28,086 nucleotides of DNA, taken from TMED14 sp038145075. GTDB taxonomy: Bacteria > Bacteroidota > Bacteroidia > Flavobacteriales > Schleiferiaceae. How positions within the stretch are numbered: the first letter of the stretch is position 1; each line of letters begins with the position of its first letter. The notes beneath the pieces were generated by a model. That model saw only the letters and a program-made list of their open reading frames with translations. It was not told where the DNA came from and made no database searches. The stretch covers positions 1 through 28,086 of the forward strand of contig JAYQOY010000017.1 in the NCBI GenBank assembly GCA_038145075.1, given 5' to 3'. Below are positions 7,879 to 15,472 of this stretch, piece by piece. Made by a program: the position numbers and the translations under genes.

Positions 7879-9180
7879 GTGAACCACTTGATCAATACCC
7901 CGTCCATTCTGATTGCGCTAGCCGCGATTGTGATTGTCTCCTACTTGTTCAACTTGTTGGCCAAGAAGACGCGCATTCCTAGTGTGCTCATGCTTTTGGG
8001 TATGGGCATTTTATTCAATCTAGGCGGAAACTATGCGGCGCTCCCACAGCCGGACGTACGTCCTGCGCTGGAGATTTTGGGTTCGGTCGGATTGATCATG
8101 ATCGTCTTGGAAGCCGCGCTGGACTTGGAACTGCGCCGCGAACACTCTGGCATGATCGGCCGAAGTTTGCTCCTCACCCTCTTGGAAATGGGGGCGACCA
8201 CCTTCTTTTTATCCGCCCTTTTTCACGTGGGCATGGACGCCCCATGGGACCGCGCCATCCTCTATGCGGTGCCCTTGAGCATTTTAAGTTCGGCCATCAT
8301 CATTCCTTCAGTGGAGAACATGCGTCATGACTTAAAAGAGTTCATGATTTACCAGTCCACGTTTAGCGACATTTTGGGCATTATGCTCTTCTATTTCTTG
8401 GTGGAAGGCTTTGAAAATCCTGGGGGCAGCACTAGCGAATGGCTGCTTCAATTTGGCTGGTCGTTTGGCGTGAGTGTGCTGGTTTCGGCCGTCTTTTCCT
8501 ACCTCTTGGTCTTACTGCTCCAAAACATCAAAACGCAGCTCAAACTCTTCCTCTTGATTGCGGTGCTCATCCTGCTGTATGCAGTGGGTAAGATGCTGCA
8601 TTTGAGCTCTTTGCTGGTTATTTTGATCTTCGGCCTGATCCTCAACAACCCCAATTTATTCTTCCCAGGCAAGTTGCAAAAATGGCTCAAAGCGGACATC
8701 GTGAGCGGCCTGTTGAACGACTTCAAATTGATCACGCGCGAGACCGCCTTTATTGTCCGAACCTTCTTTTTCGTCGTCTTTGGCTACAGCATTGACCTAG
8801 GTTCTTTGGCCAATCCCTTGGTCATTTTCTTTGCGCTTCTGGCCCTGGTGGGCATCTACCGAATCCGTGCCGTCGCCGTCCAGTGGACCGTTTCCAAACC
8901 GGAAGCCATCCTCACCTATTTGGCGCCCCGCGGCCTCATCACCATTTTGCTGTTCTATGCCATTCCGCCCACCATGGGCATTGCCCAGTTTGACAACGGC
9001 ATCCTGCTTTACATCATCCTCGCGAGCTCCGTCTTCATGGCGTGGGGAATGGTCCGAAACCGCGACAAAGACGACCACCGCACCTTGGGCGAGGTCTTGC
9101 GCGACACGGCCAGTGTAGATCCTGAACTTGCCCCAGAAAGCGCTAGCGAGGGCGTGGCCCCAAGCGAGGCAGAGGCTTAA
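7879..9180 (+). CDS. Cation:proton antiporter (CPA family)
   Basis: This 433-residue integral membrane protein has about 12 hydrophobic segments, starting at once with NTPSILIALAAIVIV, and the APRGLITILLFYAIPP segment seen in CPA1 sodium/proton exchangers. It probably exchanges Na+ or K+ for protons at the inner membrane. No C-terminal nucleotide-binding (RCK/TrkA) domain is present; the last 30 or so residues are an acidic, Ala/Glu/Ser-rich tail. The start is GTG at 7879, because no suitable ATG precedes the first helix. The stop shares a TTAA with the stop of the convergent beta-propeller gene (4-bp overlap). Ion specificity cannot be read. Confidence 0.85.
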   Translation: MNHLINTPSILIALAAIVIVSYLFNLLAKKTRIPSVLMLLGMGILFNLGGNYAALPQPDVRPALEILGSVGLIMIVLEAALDLELRREHSGMIGRSLLLTLLEMGATTFFLSALFHVGMDAPWDRAILYAVPLSILSSAIIIPSVENMRHDLKEFMIYQSTFSDILGIMLFYFLVEGFENPGGSTSEWLLQFGWSFGVSVLVSAVFSYLLVLLLQNIKTQLKLFLLIAVLILLYAVGKMLHLSSLLVILIFGLILNNPNLFFPGKLQKWLKADIVSGLLNDFKLITRETAFIVRTFFFVVFGYSIDLGSLANPLVIFFALLALVGIYRIRAVAVQWTVSKPEAILTYLAPRGLITILLFYAIPPTMGIAQFDNGILLYIILASSVFMAWGMVRNRDKDDHRTLGEVLRDTASVDPELAPESASEGVAPSEAEA

Positions 9181-10286
9181 TCCACCCAGTCCGCCACAAA
9201 CAAGTTGGTTTCGCGCGTGCCGCCGTTGTTTCGGTTGCTCGCAAAAACCAGTTTCTTCCCATCGGGCGAGAACATCGGAAAGGAGTCGAACGAGCTGTCA
9301 AAGGTGACTTGCTCCAAGCCCGTTCCATCGACGTTAATCAAAAAGAGGTTGAAGGGGAATCCGCGCTTGGATGCGTGGTTGCTGCAGAACAAAATGTGCT
9401 GGCCGTCCGGCGTGAAAAAAGGCGCCCAGTTGGCATTGCCCAAGTGCGTGACCTGGCGCTTGTCGCTGCCATCCGCACGCGCTACGTACAACTCCATGTT
9501 GGTGGGCTCCACCAGGTGCTCCGCCAGCAAGCCTTTGTAGTGGTCCACCTCTTCTTCCGTTTTGGGTCGTGACGCGCGCCACACGAGCCACTCACCATCT
9601 GGCGAAAAGAAAGCGCCCCCATCGTAGCCCAGCTCGTCCGTCACTTGGACCACATCGCTGCCGTCCAGGTTCATGGTGTACAGCTCTAAATCACCACTTC
9701 GGTCACTCGTAAAGACGATGCGATCGCCCTTGGGAGACACCGTGGCTTCCGCATCGTAGCCAGGCTCATGCGTCAATTGACGCTGCAGCTCGCCATTGAG
9801 ATCTGCCACAAAAATGTCAAACGTCTCATAGATGGGCCACACGTAACGGCCTCCTTCGCGGGAAGGTTCGGGCGGACAGCTGTGCCCCCCTAGATGGGTC
9901 GACGCATAGACGATTTCTTGATCGCCGGGGAGGAAGTAGGAACAGGTCGTTCGGCCTAGACCCGTACTCAGCATCTTGGGCGTTTTCTCCACCTGGCGCA
10001 CATCTTCGTAGAGGAAGATTTGGTCGCACAAGGTTCCCCACGCTTTGTAGTTCGCCTGAAAGACCAAACTCTTGCCCGAATAGCTCCAATACGCCTCCGC
10101 ATTATCGCCGCCAAAGGTCAATTGACGCACATTGGCCAAATGCTTCTCGCCCGGATACGTCAAGGTTTTAGCATCCAGCGTAGGGCCAGCGGGAGCACTG
10201 TGCGCATGTTGGGCCGAAAGCGAAAACGCCGTCACACAGGCAACCAAAAGAGGTAGGAAAAAACGGAAAGAGGTAGATGAGTTCAT
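9177..10286 (-). CDS. Secreted TolB-like (PD40) beta-propeller protein
   Basis: The 369-residue product begins with a signal peptide (FRFFLPLLVACVTAFSLSA, cleavage near 25-31), so it is periplasmic or exported. The rest is a series of PD40/WD40-like blades. Recurrent motifs are SPKGDRIVFTSDRSG, SPDGEWLVW, TPDGQHILFCSNH and SPDGKKLVFASNRN, with linking D-L-x-x-QLT strands as in TolB and the propeller part of some S9 peptidases. No peptidase domain follows, so it is a stand-alone propeller that probably binds a protein or peptidoglycan partner. It diverges from the secreted M28 peptidase gene across a 44-bp gap with crossing promoter boxes, so the two may be co-regulated. Confidence 0.82.
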   Translation of the reverse strand: MNSSTSFRFFLPLLVACVTAFSLSAQHAHSAPAGPTLDAKTLTYPGEKHLANVRQLTFGGDNAEAYWSYSGKSLVFQANYKAWGTLCDQIFLYEDVRQVEKTPKMLSTGLGRTTCSYFLPGDQEIVYASTHLGGHSCPPEPSREGGRYVWPIYETFDIFVADLNGELQRQLTHEPGYDAEATVSPKGDRIVFTSDRSGDLELYTMNLDGSDVVQVTDELGYDGGAFFSPDGEWLVWRASRPKTEEEVDHYKGLLAEHLVEPTNMELYVARADGSDKRQVTHLGNANWAPFFTPDGQHILFCSNHASKRGFPFNLFLINVDGTGLEQVTFDSSFDSFPMFSPDGKKLVFASNRNNGGTRETNLFVADWVD

Positions 10287-10297
10287 GGGCTTACAAG

Positions 10298-10305
10298 TAC
10301 ATTTG
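10298..10305 (+). promoter_or_regulatory. Predicted -7 box of M28 peptidase promoter
   Basis: TACATTTG matches TAnnTTTG, and 25 nt separate it from the ATG at 10331. It lies only 3 bp from the opposing box at 10309-10316, and the transcripts from the two would overlap, so the promoters cannot both be occupied at the same time. Confidence 0.5.
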
Positions 10306-10308
10306 ACG

Positions 10309-10316
10309 CAAACCTA
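10309..10316 (-). promoter_or_regulatory. Predicted -7 box of the beta-propeller gene promoter
   Basis: The minus strand reads TAGGTTTG, a full TAnnTTTG match, and 22 nt separate it from the start at 10286. Confidence 0.5.
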
Positions 10317-10330
10317 CTTCTCAAACGACG

Positions 10331-11593
10331 ATGACTGTGCGCAATACCTCTATTCGACTCGCTTCCGGCCTGCTTTTACCCCTTTTATTCGGCGCGACCC
10401 TGCAGCTGCAGGCTCAAGACGCCCCCAAACTCAGCAAGCAAGCCCTTCAACTCCAAACGGATGTGAAGACCTTGGCCGACGACGCCATGGAAGGCCGCAA
10501 AGTGGGCACCAAAGGCGAAAAGAAAGCTTCCGAATACCTCGTCAAACGCTTCAAGGAAATGGGCCTCTCCGGCGCCATTTCCGACAGCAAAACCCCATAC
10601 TTCGATCCATTCGAGGCCCAGCCCTCCGTGCACGGCACCCCCTCCGGACCCAAAATCACCGGCCGCAACGTCGTCGCCGTCCTCCCAGGTCAAGGCGAAG
10701 GCACCATCTACATCGGCGCCCACTACGACCACTGGGGTTGGGGCGGCGAAGGAAGCCTTTACCGCGGGGCTGATTCTGCCATCCACAACGGCGCCGATGA
10801 CAACGCCTCCGGGGTTGCCGCCGTCCTCGAATTAGCGCGTCGCTTCCACGACAGCCCCCTCCAAAACACCGTCGTCTTCATCGCCTTTTCCGGCGAAGAA
10901 ATGGGCCTTTGGGGCTCCAACGCCTTCGCCAAAGAACACCTCGGCGCCTTCCCCGCACCGCGCTTCATGGTCAATATGGACATGGTGGGACGCCTGAATG
11001 CCGAACGCCAACTCGCCGTCTACGGCACGGGCACCAGCCCGATGTGGGACGGACTCCTCGACGAGCAGAACAATTACGGCTTCGCCCTGAAGCGTGAAGT
11101 CTCCGGCGTAGGTCCCTCTGACCACACCTCCTTCTATCTGGCCGACATTCCCGTCCTCCACTTCTTCACCGGCCAGCACGAAGACTACCACCGCCCCTCC
11201 GACGACTGGGACAAAATCAATTACGCCGGCCTCGCCGATGTGGTGGACTACATCGAAGGCATTGTGCGTTCGGCCGATGCCCTCGGCGAACTCCCCTTCT
11301 CCAAAACCAAAGACCAATCCGAGGATACCCCCCGCTTCAAAGTCACCTTGGGCGTAGTCCCCGACTACCTCTACAGCGATCCCGGTATGCGTATCGATGG
11401 CGTCAGCGAAGGCCGTCCTGCCGCTAAAGCCGGCCTCCAAAAAGGCGACATCGTGACCCAAATGGGCGACCAAGCCATCACCAGCATGATGGACTACATG
11501 AAAGCCTTGAGCACCTTCACCAAAGGCCAAACTGTACCCGTCACCATCCAGCGCAACGGCGCCTCCAAGGTGGTAGATGTGACGTTTGATTGA
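10331..11593 (+). CDS. Secreted M28 family zinc aminopeptidase with C-terminal PDZ domain
   Basis: This 420-residue exported peptidase has an N-terminal signal (LASGLLLPLLFGATLQLQAQ, cleavage near 28). The M28 catalytic core shows all expected metal residues: His131 in GAHYDH, the Asp pair 156-157 in GADDNASG, Glu189/Glu190 in SGEEMGLWGS, Asp217 in NMDMVGR and His287 in HRPSDD. A PDZ domain at about 340-415 (GMRIDGVSEGRPAAKAGL, then GDIVTQMGD) probably gates substrate access. It likely removes N-terminal residues from peptides in the periplasm or outside the cell. Its own promoter box lies upstream. A GC-rich inverted repeat starts at the base after the stop. Confidence 0.93.
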   Translation: MTVRNTSIRLASGLLLPLLFGATLQLQAQDAPKLSKQALQLQTDVKTLADDAMEGRKVGTKGEKKASEYLVKRFKEMGLSGAISDSKTPYFDPFEAQPSVHGTPSGPKITGRNVVAVLPGQGEGTIYIGAHYDHWGWGGEGSLYRGADSAIHNGADDNASGVAAVLELARRFHDSPLQNTVVFIAFSGEEMGLWGSNAFAKEHLGAFPAPRFMVNMDMVGRLNAERQLAVYGTGTSPMWDGLLDEQNNYGFALKREVSGVGPSDHTSFYLADIPVLHFFTGQHEDYHRPSDDWDKINYAGLADVVDYIEGIVRSADALGELPFSKTKDQSEDTPRFKVTLGVVPDYLYSDPGMRIDGVSEGRPAAKAGLQKGDIVTQMGDQAITSMMDYMKALSTFTKGQTVPVTIQRNGASKVVDVTFD

Positions 11594-11612
11594 GGCGCGG
11601 GCGCTGCGCGCC
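11594..11612. terminator. GC-rich inverted repeat directly after the M28 peptidase stop
   Basis: GGCGCG (11594-11599) and CGCGCC (11607-11612) form a 6-bp stem around a 7-nt loop, starting one base after the TGA. No T-run follows, so termination would be imperfect. It could also belong to the GC-hairpin repeat family of this gap. Confidence 0.4.
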
Positions 11613-11613
11613 G

Positions 11614-11645
11614 TAAAGGGTTAAAGGGTAAAAGGGTTAAAGGGG
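11614..11645. repeat. GGGTNNAA octamer tandem repeat with G-quadruplex potential
   Basis: GGG starts at 11618, 11626, 11634 and 11642, exactly 8 bp apart, with loops TTAAA, TAAAA and TTAAA. Four three-G tracts with 5-nt loops satisfy the usual G-quadruplex pattern on the plus strand. Confidence 0.85.
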
Positions 11646-11650
11646 AGTTT

Positions 11651-11682
11651 GCTGGTTCGTTGGCTAGTTGGTTTGTTGGCGC
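11651..11682. repeat. GTTGGNNN octamer tandem repeat
   Basis: Four consecutive 8-bp units read GCTGGTTC, GTTGGCTA, GTTGGTTT and GTTGGCGC. This is a second sequence family with the same 8-bp period as the tract just before it. Confidence 0.7.
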
Positions 11683-11696
11683 ATTTTTAGAATTCT

Positions 11697-11857
11697 CTAG
11701 CTACCACGCCCCCTAGCCCTCTAGCTTCCTAGCGCGAGGGCGAAGAGAGCTCCCTAGCCCTCTAGCTTCCAAGCGCGAGGGCGCAGCCCGAGCTTAGTGC
11801 GCCTCCAACCCCCTAGCCTCCTAGCTCCCTAGCCTCCTAGCGCGCCGAAGGCGCTCC
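11697..11857. repeat. CTAG octamer runs alternating with GC hairpin modules
   Basis: CTAG starts at 11697, 11713, 11721 and 11729, then 11754 and 11762 (a decayed CAAG at 11770), then 11813, 11821, 11829 and 11837. Within each run the spacing is 8 or 16 bp. Each run ends in a GC-rich module that begins AGCGCG and ends GCT: 11731-11751, 11772-11794 and 11839-11855. The last contains a perfect GCGCC-GAA-GGCGC hairpin (11842-11854). A 32-bp segment at 11711-11742 recurs at 11752-11783 with one mismatch. No gene is present. Confidence 0.85.
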
Positions 11858-11874
11858 TTAGTGCGCCTCCAACC
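11793..11874. repeat. 18-bp direct repeat of the polA 3' end
   Basis: CTTAGTGCGCCTCCAACC occurs at 11793-11810 and again at 11857-11874. The second copy is the real end of polA (on the minus strand it encodes the last codons LEAH and the stop). The offset is 64 bp, equal to eight octamer units. The 46 bp between the copies consist of a CTAG octamer run and one GC hairpin module. Confidence 0.85.
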
Positions 11875-14695
11875 ACGTCGTACCCACGCCCGTGTCTGCC
11901 ACGAGGGGCACCGCCAAGGGATAGGCTTTTTCCATCTCTTCGACGACGAGCGCTTTGAGGGCGTCGAGTTCGGAGCGTTGGACGTCAAAAACCAATTCGT
12001 CGTGCACTTGCAGAATCATGGGGGACTGGAAACCTTCGCGCTGCATTCGGGCATGCACATTAATCATGGCCAGCTTCACGATGTCGGCAGCGGTGCCCTG
12101 AATGGGGGCGTTGATGGCATTTCGTTCCGAATGCCCCCGCACCGCCTGGTTGCGCGAATCGATGTCCCGCAAATAGCGACGTCGGCCCAGCAACGTCTCC
12201 ACATAGCCCTTCGAACGCGCAGAGGCCACTTGGTCGTCGATGTATTTTTTGATGCCGGGATAGGTCGCGAAGTAGCTGTCGATGACTTCTTTGGCTTCGG
12301 ACCGAGAAAGCGTCGTCTGATTGCTCAATCCAAACGCCGACACCCCGTAAATGATGCCGAAGTTGACCGTCTTCGCGTGCGAACGCTGCTCGCGCGACAC
12401 CTCCGAGAGGGGCACGCCAAAAACCTTGGCCGCCGTAGCCGCGTGAATGTCCTCGCCGCTCCTGAACGCCTCCAGCATCGCGGGATCTTGGCTCATGGAG
12501 GCAATGACGCGCAGTTCAATTTGCGAGTAGTCGGCACTGAGCAGTACATGGTCGGAATCACGGGCAACAAAGAGGTTGCGGACGCGACGGCCGCGCTCCG
12601 TTCGGATCGGAATGTTCTGCAGGTTCGGGTTGGTGGACGACAGGCGGCCGGTCGCGGCCACTGCTTGGTTGAAGGTCGTGTGGATGCGGCCCGTCTTGGG
12701 GTGAACCAGCTGCGGCAAGGCATCGACGTAGGTGCTTTTCAGCTTGCCCACTTGGCGCCAGTCGAGGATTTTTTCAACGATGGGATGCTCCTTCACATAG
12801 CCCTCAAGGACTTCCTCGCCGGTGGCATACTGACCCGTTTTGGTCTTTTTCACTTTGCCTCGGCCGATCTGCAAGCCATCAAAGAGCACTTCACCGAGCT
12901 GCTTGGGGGAGCCCAAATTGAATTCACGGCCCGCCAATTCGTGTACTTCGGCCTCCAATCGCGCCAGGTCCTGCCCGAGCTCCTCCGAAAAGGCCGCGAG
13001 GCCTTCGCTGTCGACTTTCACGCCCGCCAACTCCATGTCGGACAGAACGGAAATCAGGGGCGCCTCCATGGTTTGGTAAATGGACTGAACGCCCGTGCTC
13101 TCTACCAGGGGCTGCAGGGTGCTGCGCAGGCGCCAGGTGATGTCGGCATCTTCCCCGGCATATTCGGCCACGGCAGCGGGGTCCACGTCGCGCATGGACT
13201 TTTGATTTTTGCCTTTCGGGCCGATTAAAGACGTGATGGAAATGGGGCTGTACCCGAGCAGCTTTTGGGCCAAATCGTCCATGCCGTGGCGCTGATCGGG
13301 CTCGACCAAGTAGTGCATCAGCATGGTATCCACCAGGGCGCCCTGCACCCGAATGCCATAGTTCAGCAGGACCTGGTAGTCGTACTTCAAGTTGTGACCG
13401 ACCTTTTCAATGGCCGGATTTTCGAGCGGACCGCGCAAGGGCTCCAGCAAGGCCATGGCTTCCTCCCGGTTTGCCGGAAGCGCCACGTAATAGGCGGTAT
13501 GCGCCTCGTAGGAAAAGGCGATACCGACCAACTCCGCCTCCAAAGTATCCAAGGAAGTGGTCTCTGTGTCAAAGCAAAACGCGGGCTGCTCCGCCAATTT
13601 GCGCGCAAAAAACTGCACGGCTACGGCATGGTCTAGCAAGGTGTAGGTGTGCTCTGTGGACGTGGCATCGCTGCCGGGCAGGACCTCTTGCGCAGGCAAG
13701 GCTGTTCCAAACAAATCCATCTGACCATCCGTAGCCAGCGCTGCGGGCGTCCCGGAGGCCGTTGCCCCGGAAGCGGCCGGACTTCCCCCTGCCGCAGCGG
13801 GCGCGCTAGGCGCAGCGGCTGTGCTCGGCAACAAGCGGCGTTGGAGGCTCCGGAATTCTAGTTCGTCCAACAGAGTTTTTAAGGCCTCGGTGTCGGGATC
13901 TTCGCGAAGCAGGTCGCGCTCGTCAAGGTCGATGGGGGCGTCCGTGAGGATGCGGGCCAGGACCTTGGAAAGGCGGCCTTGGTCGGCAAATTCACGCACC
14001 TTTTCGCCCAGCTTGCCCTTGATGGCTTCGGCGTTTTCCAAAATGCCTTCGAGGCTGTCGTATTCGGCCAGCAGTTTGGCCGCCGTCTTTTCCCCCACGG
14101 AAGGAATGCCGGGGATGTTGTCCACCGCGTCGCCCATCAGGCCGAGCATGTCCACCACTTGATCGACCCGCTGGATTCCCCAGCGCGCGCACACTTCTTC
14201 GATGCCCAGGACTTCCGCGGGATCGCCCCCACGTCCTGGCTTCAAGATTTTGATTTTCTCCGTGACCAACTGGCCAAAATCCTTGTCCGGCGTCATCATA
14301 AAGACGTCAAAGCCTTCTTTTTCCGCCTTCTGCGCCAAGGTGCCAATCACATCGTCCGCTTCGTAGCCCGGTACCCCCAAGGCCGGAATCTTCATGGCCT
14401 CCAAGAGCTGGTGGATGTAGGGGACGGCGACTTTGATGCCCTCTGGGGTTTCATCGCGGTTGGCTTTGTACTCGGGGAATAGCTCCTCGCGCACCTGGCT
14501 GCCGCCGATGTCAAACACCACGGCGATGTGGCTGGGCTTCTCCTTTTCCAAAACATCCAACAAGGCCAGCATAAAGCCATAGACGGCCGAAGTGTCCACG
14601 CCCTTGCTGTTGACCCGAGGATTTCGCGCAAAAGCAAAATAGGCGCGGAAAATCAGGGCATAGGCATCGAGCAGATAGAGACGGGGAGCAGACAT
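11858..14695 (-). CDS. polA: DNA polymerase I
   Basis: The 945-residue enzyme repairs DNA and removes RNA primers. Domains in order: a 5'-3' exonuclease (about 1-285); a low-complexity Ala/Gly/Ser/Pro linker (about 291-324) ending in QMDLF at 325-329; a 3'-5' proofreading exonuclease with Asp376 and Glu378 in DTET, then HNLKYD and YAGEDAD, so it looks active; and the polymerase domain with DYSQIELR (motif A), RSHAKTVNFGIIYG (O helix) and QVHDE ending at residue 900 (motif C). QMDLF resembles a sliding-clamp binding pentapeptide. The start at 14695 (MSAPRLYLLDAYALIFRAYF) fits the family; the ATG 21 bases upstream lies between it and the promoter box and is less likely. The 3' end is duplicated downstream. 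Confidence 0.97.
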   Translation of the reverse strand: MSAPRLYLLDAYALIFRAYFAFARNPRVNSKGVDTSAVYGFMLALLDVLEKEKPSHIAVVFDIGGSQVREELFPEYKANRDETPEGIKVAVPYIHQLLEAMKIPALGVPGYEADDVIGTLAQKAEKEGFDVFMMTPDKDFGQLVTEKIKILKPGRGGDPAEVLGIEEVCARWGIQRVDQVVDMLGLMGDAVDNIPGIPSVGEKTAAKLLAEYDSLEGILENAEAIKGKLGEKVREFADQGRLSKVLARILTDAPIDLDERDLLREDPDTEALKTLLDELEFRSLQRRLLPSTAAAPSAPAAAGGSPAASGATASGTPAALATDGQMDLFGTALPAQEVLPGSDATSTEHTYTLLDHAVAVQFFARKLAEQPAFCFDTETTSLDTLEAELVGIAFSYEAHTAYYVALPANREEAMALLEPLRGPLENPAIEKVGHNLKYDYQVLLNYGIRVQGALVDTMLMHYLVEPDQRHGMDDLAQKLLGYSPISITSLIGPKGKNQKSMRDVDPAAVAEYAGEDADITWRLRSTLQPLVESTGVQSIYQTMEAPLISVLSDMELAGVKVDSEGLAAFSEELGQDLARLEAEVHELAGREFNLGSPKQLGEVLFDGLQIGRGKVKKTKTGQYATGEEVLEGYVKEHPIVEKILDWRQVGKLKSTYVDALPQLVHPKTGRIHTTFNQAVAATGRLSSTNPNLQNIPIRTERGRRVRNLFVARDSDHVLLSADYSQIELRVIASMSQDPAMLEAFRSGEDIHAATAAKVFGVPLSEVSREQRSHAKTVNFGIIYGVSAFGLSNQTTLSRSEAKEVIDSYFATYPGIKKYIDDQVASARSKGYVETLLGRRRYLRDIDSRNQAVRGHSERNAINAPIQGTAADIVKLAMINVHARMQREGFQSPMILQVHDELVFDVQRSELDALKALVVEEMEKAYPLAVPLVADTGVGTTWLEAH

Positions 14696-14713
14696 GGAAA
14701 ACGCAGATTTCTT

Positions 14714-14721
14714 CAAAAATA
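14714..14721 (-). promoter_or_regulatory. Predicted -7 box of polA promoter
   Basis: The minus strand reads TATTTTTG, a TAnnTTTG match, and 18 nt separate it from the ATG at 14695. The alternative ATG at 14716 overlaps the box, which supports the 14695 start. Confidence 0.5.
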
Positions 14722-14735
14722 CGGCCCTAAAGGCC

Positions 14736-14743
14736 TACTTTTG
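14736..14743 (+). promoter_or_regulatory. Predicted -7 box of the glycosyltransferase-pyrC operon, leaderless
   Basis: TACTTTTG is followed by 6 nt and then the ATG at 14750. A transcript starting a few bases after the box would begin at or next to the start codon. Confidence 0.55.
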
Positions 14744-14749
14744 GGGACT

Positions 14750-15472
14750 ATGTCCGCTTCACTGGTTATCATTCCGACCTACAACGAAAAAGAGAACATC
14801 CTCCCCATTTTGGAGGCGGTGTTTTCCTTGCCACAAGGCTTTGAGGTCCTGATCATTGACGACGGCTCCCCCGACGGAACAGCGGACATCGTGCGTGAGG
14901 CGCAGGAAACCTACGGCGACCGTCTGCACCTGGAATGCCGCACCGGAAAACTCGGTTTGGGAACCGCCTACATTCACGGCTTTCAATGGGCACTGCAACG
15001 CGACTACCAGTATGTCTTTGAGATGGATGCGGACTTTTCGCACGATCCCAAGGACTTGCCGCGCCTGCTGGATGCCTGTGCCGTCTACGATGCGGACTTG
15101 GCCATTGGGTCGCGCTATTCCAATGGCGTCAACGTGGTCAACTGGCCCATGTCTCGGGTGCTCTTGAGCTACTTTGCGTCCAAGTACGTCCGCTTGATCA
15201 CGGGCATGCCCATCCACGACACCACGGCGGGCTTCAAGTGCTACCGCCGTCGCGTGCTGGAGTCCATCAATTTTGAGAAAATTCGCTTTGTCGGCTACGC
15301 CTTCCAGATCGAAATGAAGTTCCGCGCTTGGCGCAAGGGCTTTCATTTGGCCGAAGTGCCTGTCATCTTCACGGACCGAAAATTGGGTCAAAGCAAAATG
15401 TCCAGCGGCATTATTAGAGAGGCCGTCTTTGGGGTAATTTTGCTGAAGATTTCGAGCATATTCCGCAAATGA
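14750..15472 (+). CDS. Polyprenol-phosphate mannosyltransferase-like GT2 glycosyltransferase
   Basis: The 240-residue product is a family 2 glycosyltransferase like dolichol-phosphate mannose synthase, moving a sugar from a nucleotide donor to a polyprenyl phosphate at the inner membrane. Visible marks are the N-terminal strand SLVIIPTYNEKENI, LIIDDGSPDGTAD at about 34-46, the metal-binding DAD at 93-95 in FEMDADFSHDP, and the later DTTAGFKCYRR. No C-terminal membrane helices are present, so it is the short soluble type. The ATG at 14750 starts directly at the family N-terminus; the open frame upstream is not coding. The stop overlaps the dihydroorotase start (ATGA), so it heads a coupled operon. 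Confidence 0.92.
   Translation: MSASLVIIPTYNEKENILPILEAVFSLPQGFEVLIIDDGSPDGTADIVREAQETYGDRLHLECRTGKLGLGTAYIHGFQWALQRDYQYVFEMDADFSHDPKDLPRLLDACAVYDADLAIGSRYSNGVNVVNWPMSRVLLSYFASKYVRLITGMPIHDTTAGFKCYRRRVLESINFEKIRFVGYAFQIEMKFRAWRKGFHLAEVPVIFTDRKLGQSKMSSGIIREAVFGVILLKISSIFRK

Noticed and set aside
11697..11857. CRISPR-like repeat array
   Set aside because: Units are 8 bp and contiguous, with no unique spacers and no cas genes nearby.
11793..11874. Complete insertion sequence bounded by the 18-bp direct repeat
   Set aside because: The enclosed 46 bp cannot encode a transposase and lacks paired terminal inverted repeats; only a small non-autonomous element or slippage is possible.
11861..13228. 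455-codon open frame antisense to polA
   Set aside because: Every polA motif is intact on the minus strand; the opposite frame is compositional.
14528..14749. N-terminal extension of the glycosyltransferase frame
   Set aside because: The extra part overlaps polA antisense and precedes the promoter box; the family N-terminus starts at the ATG at 14750.
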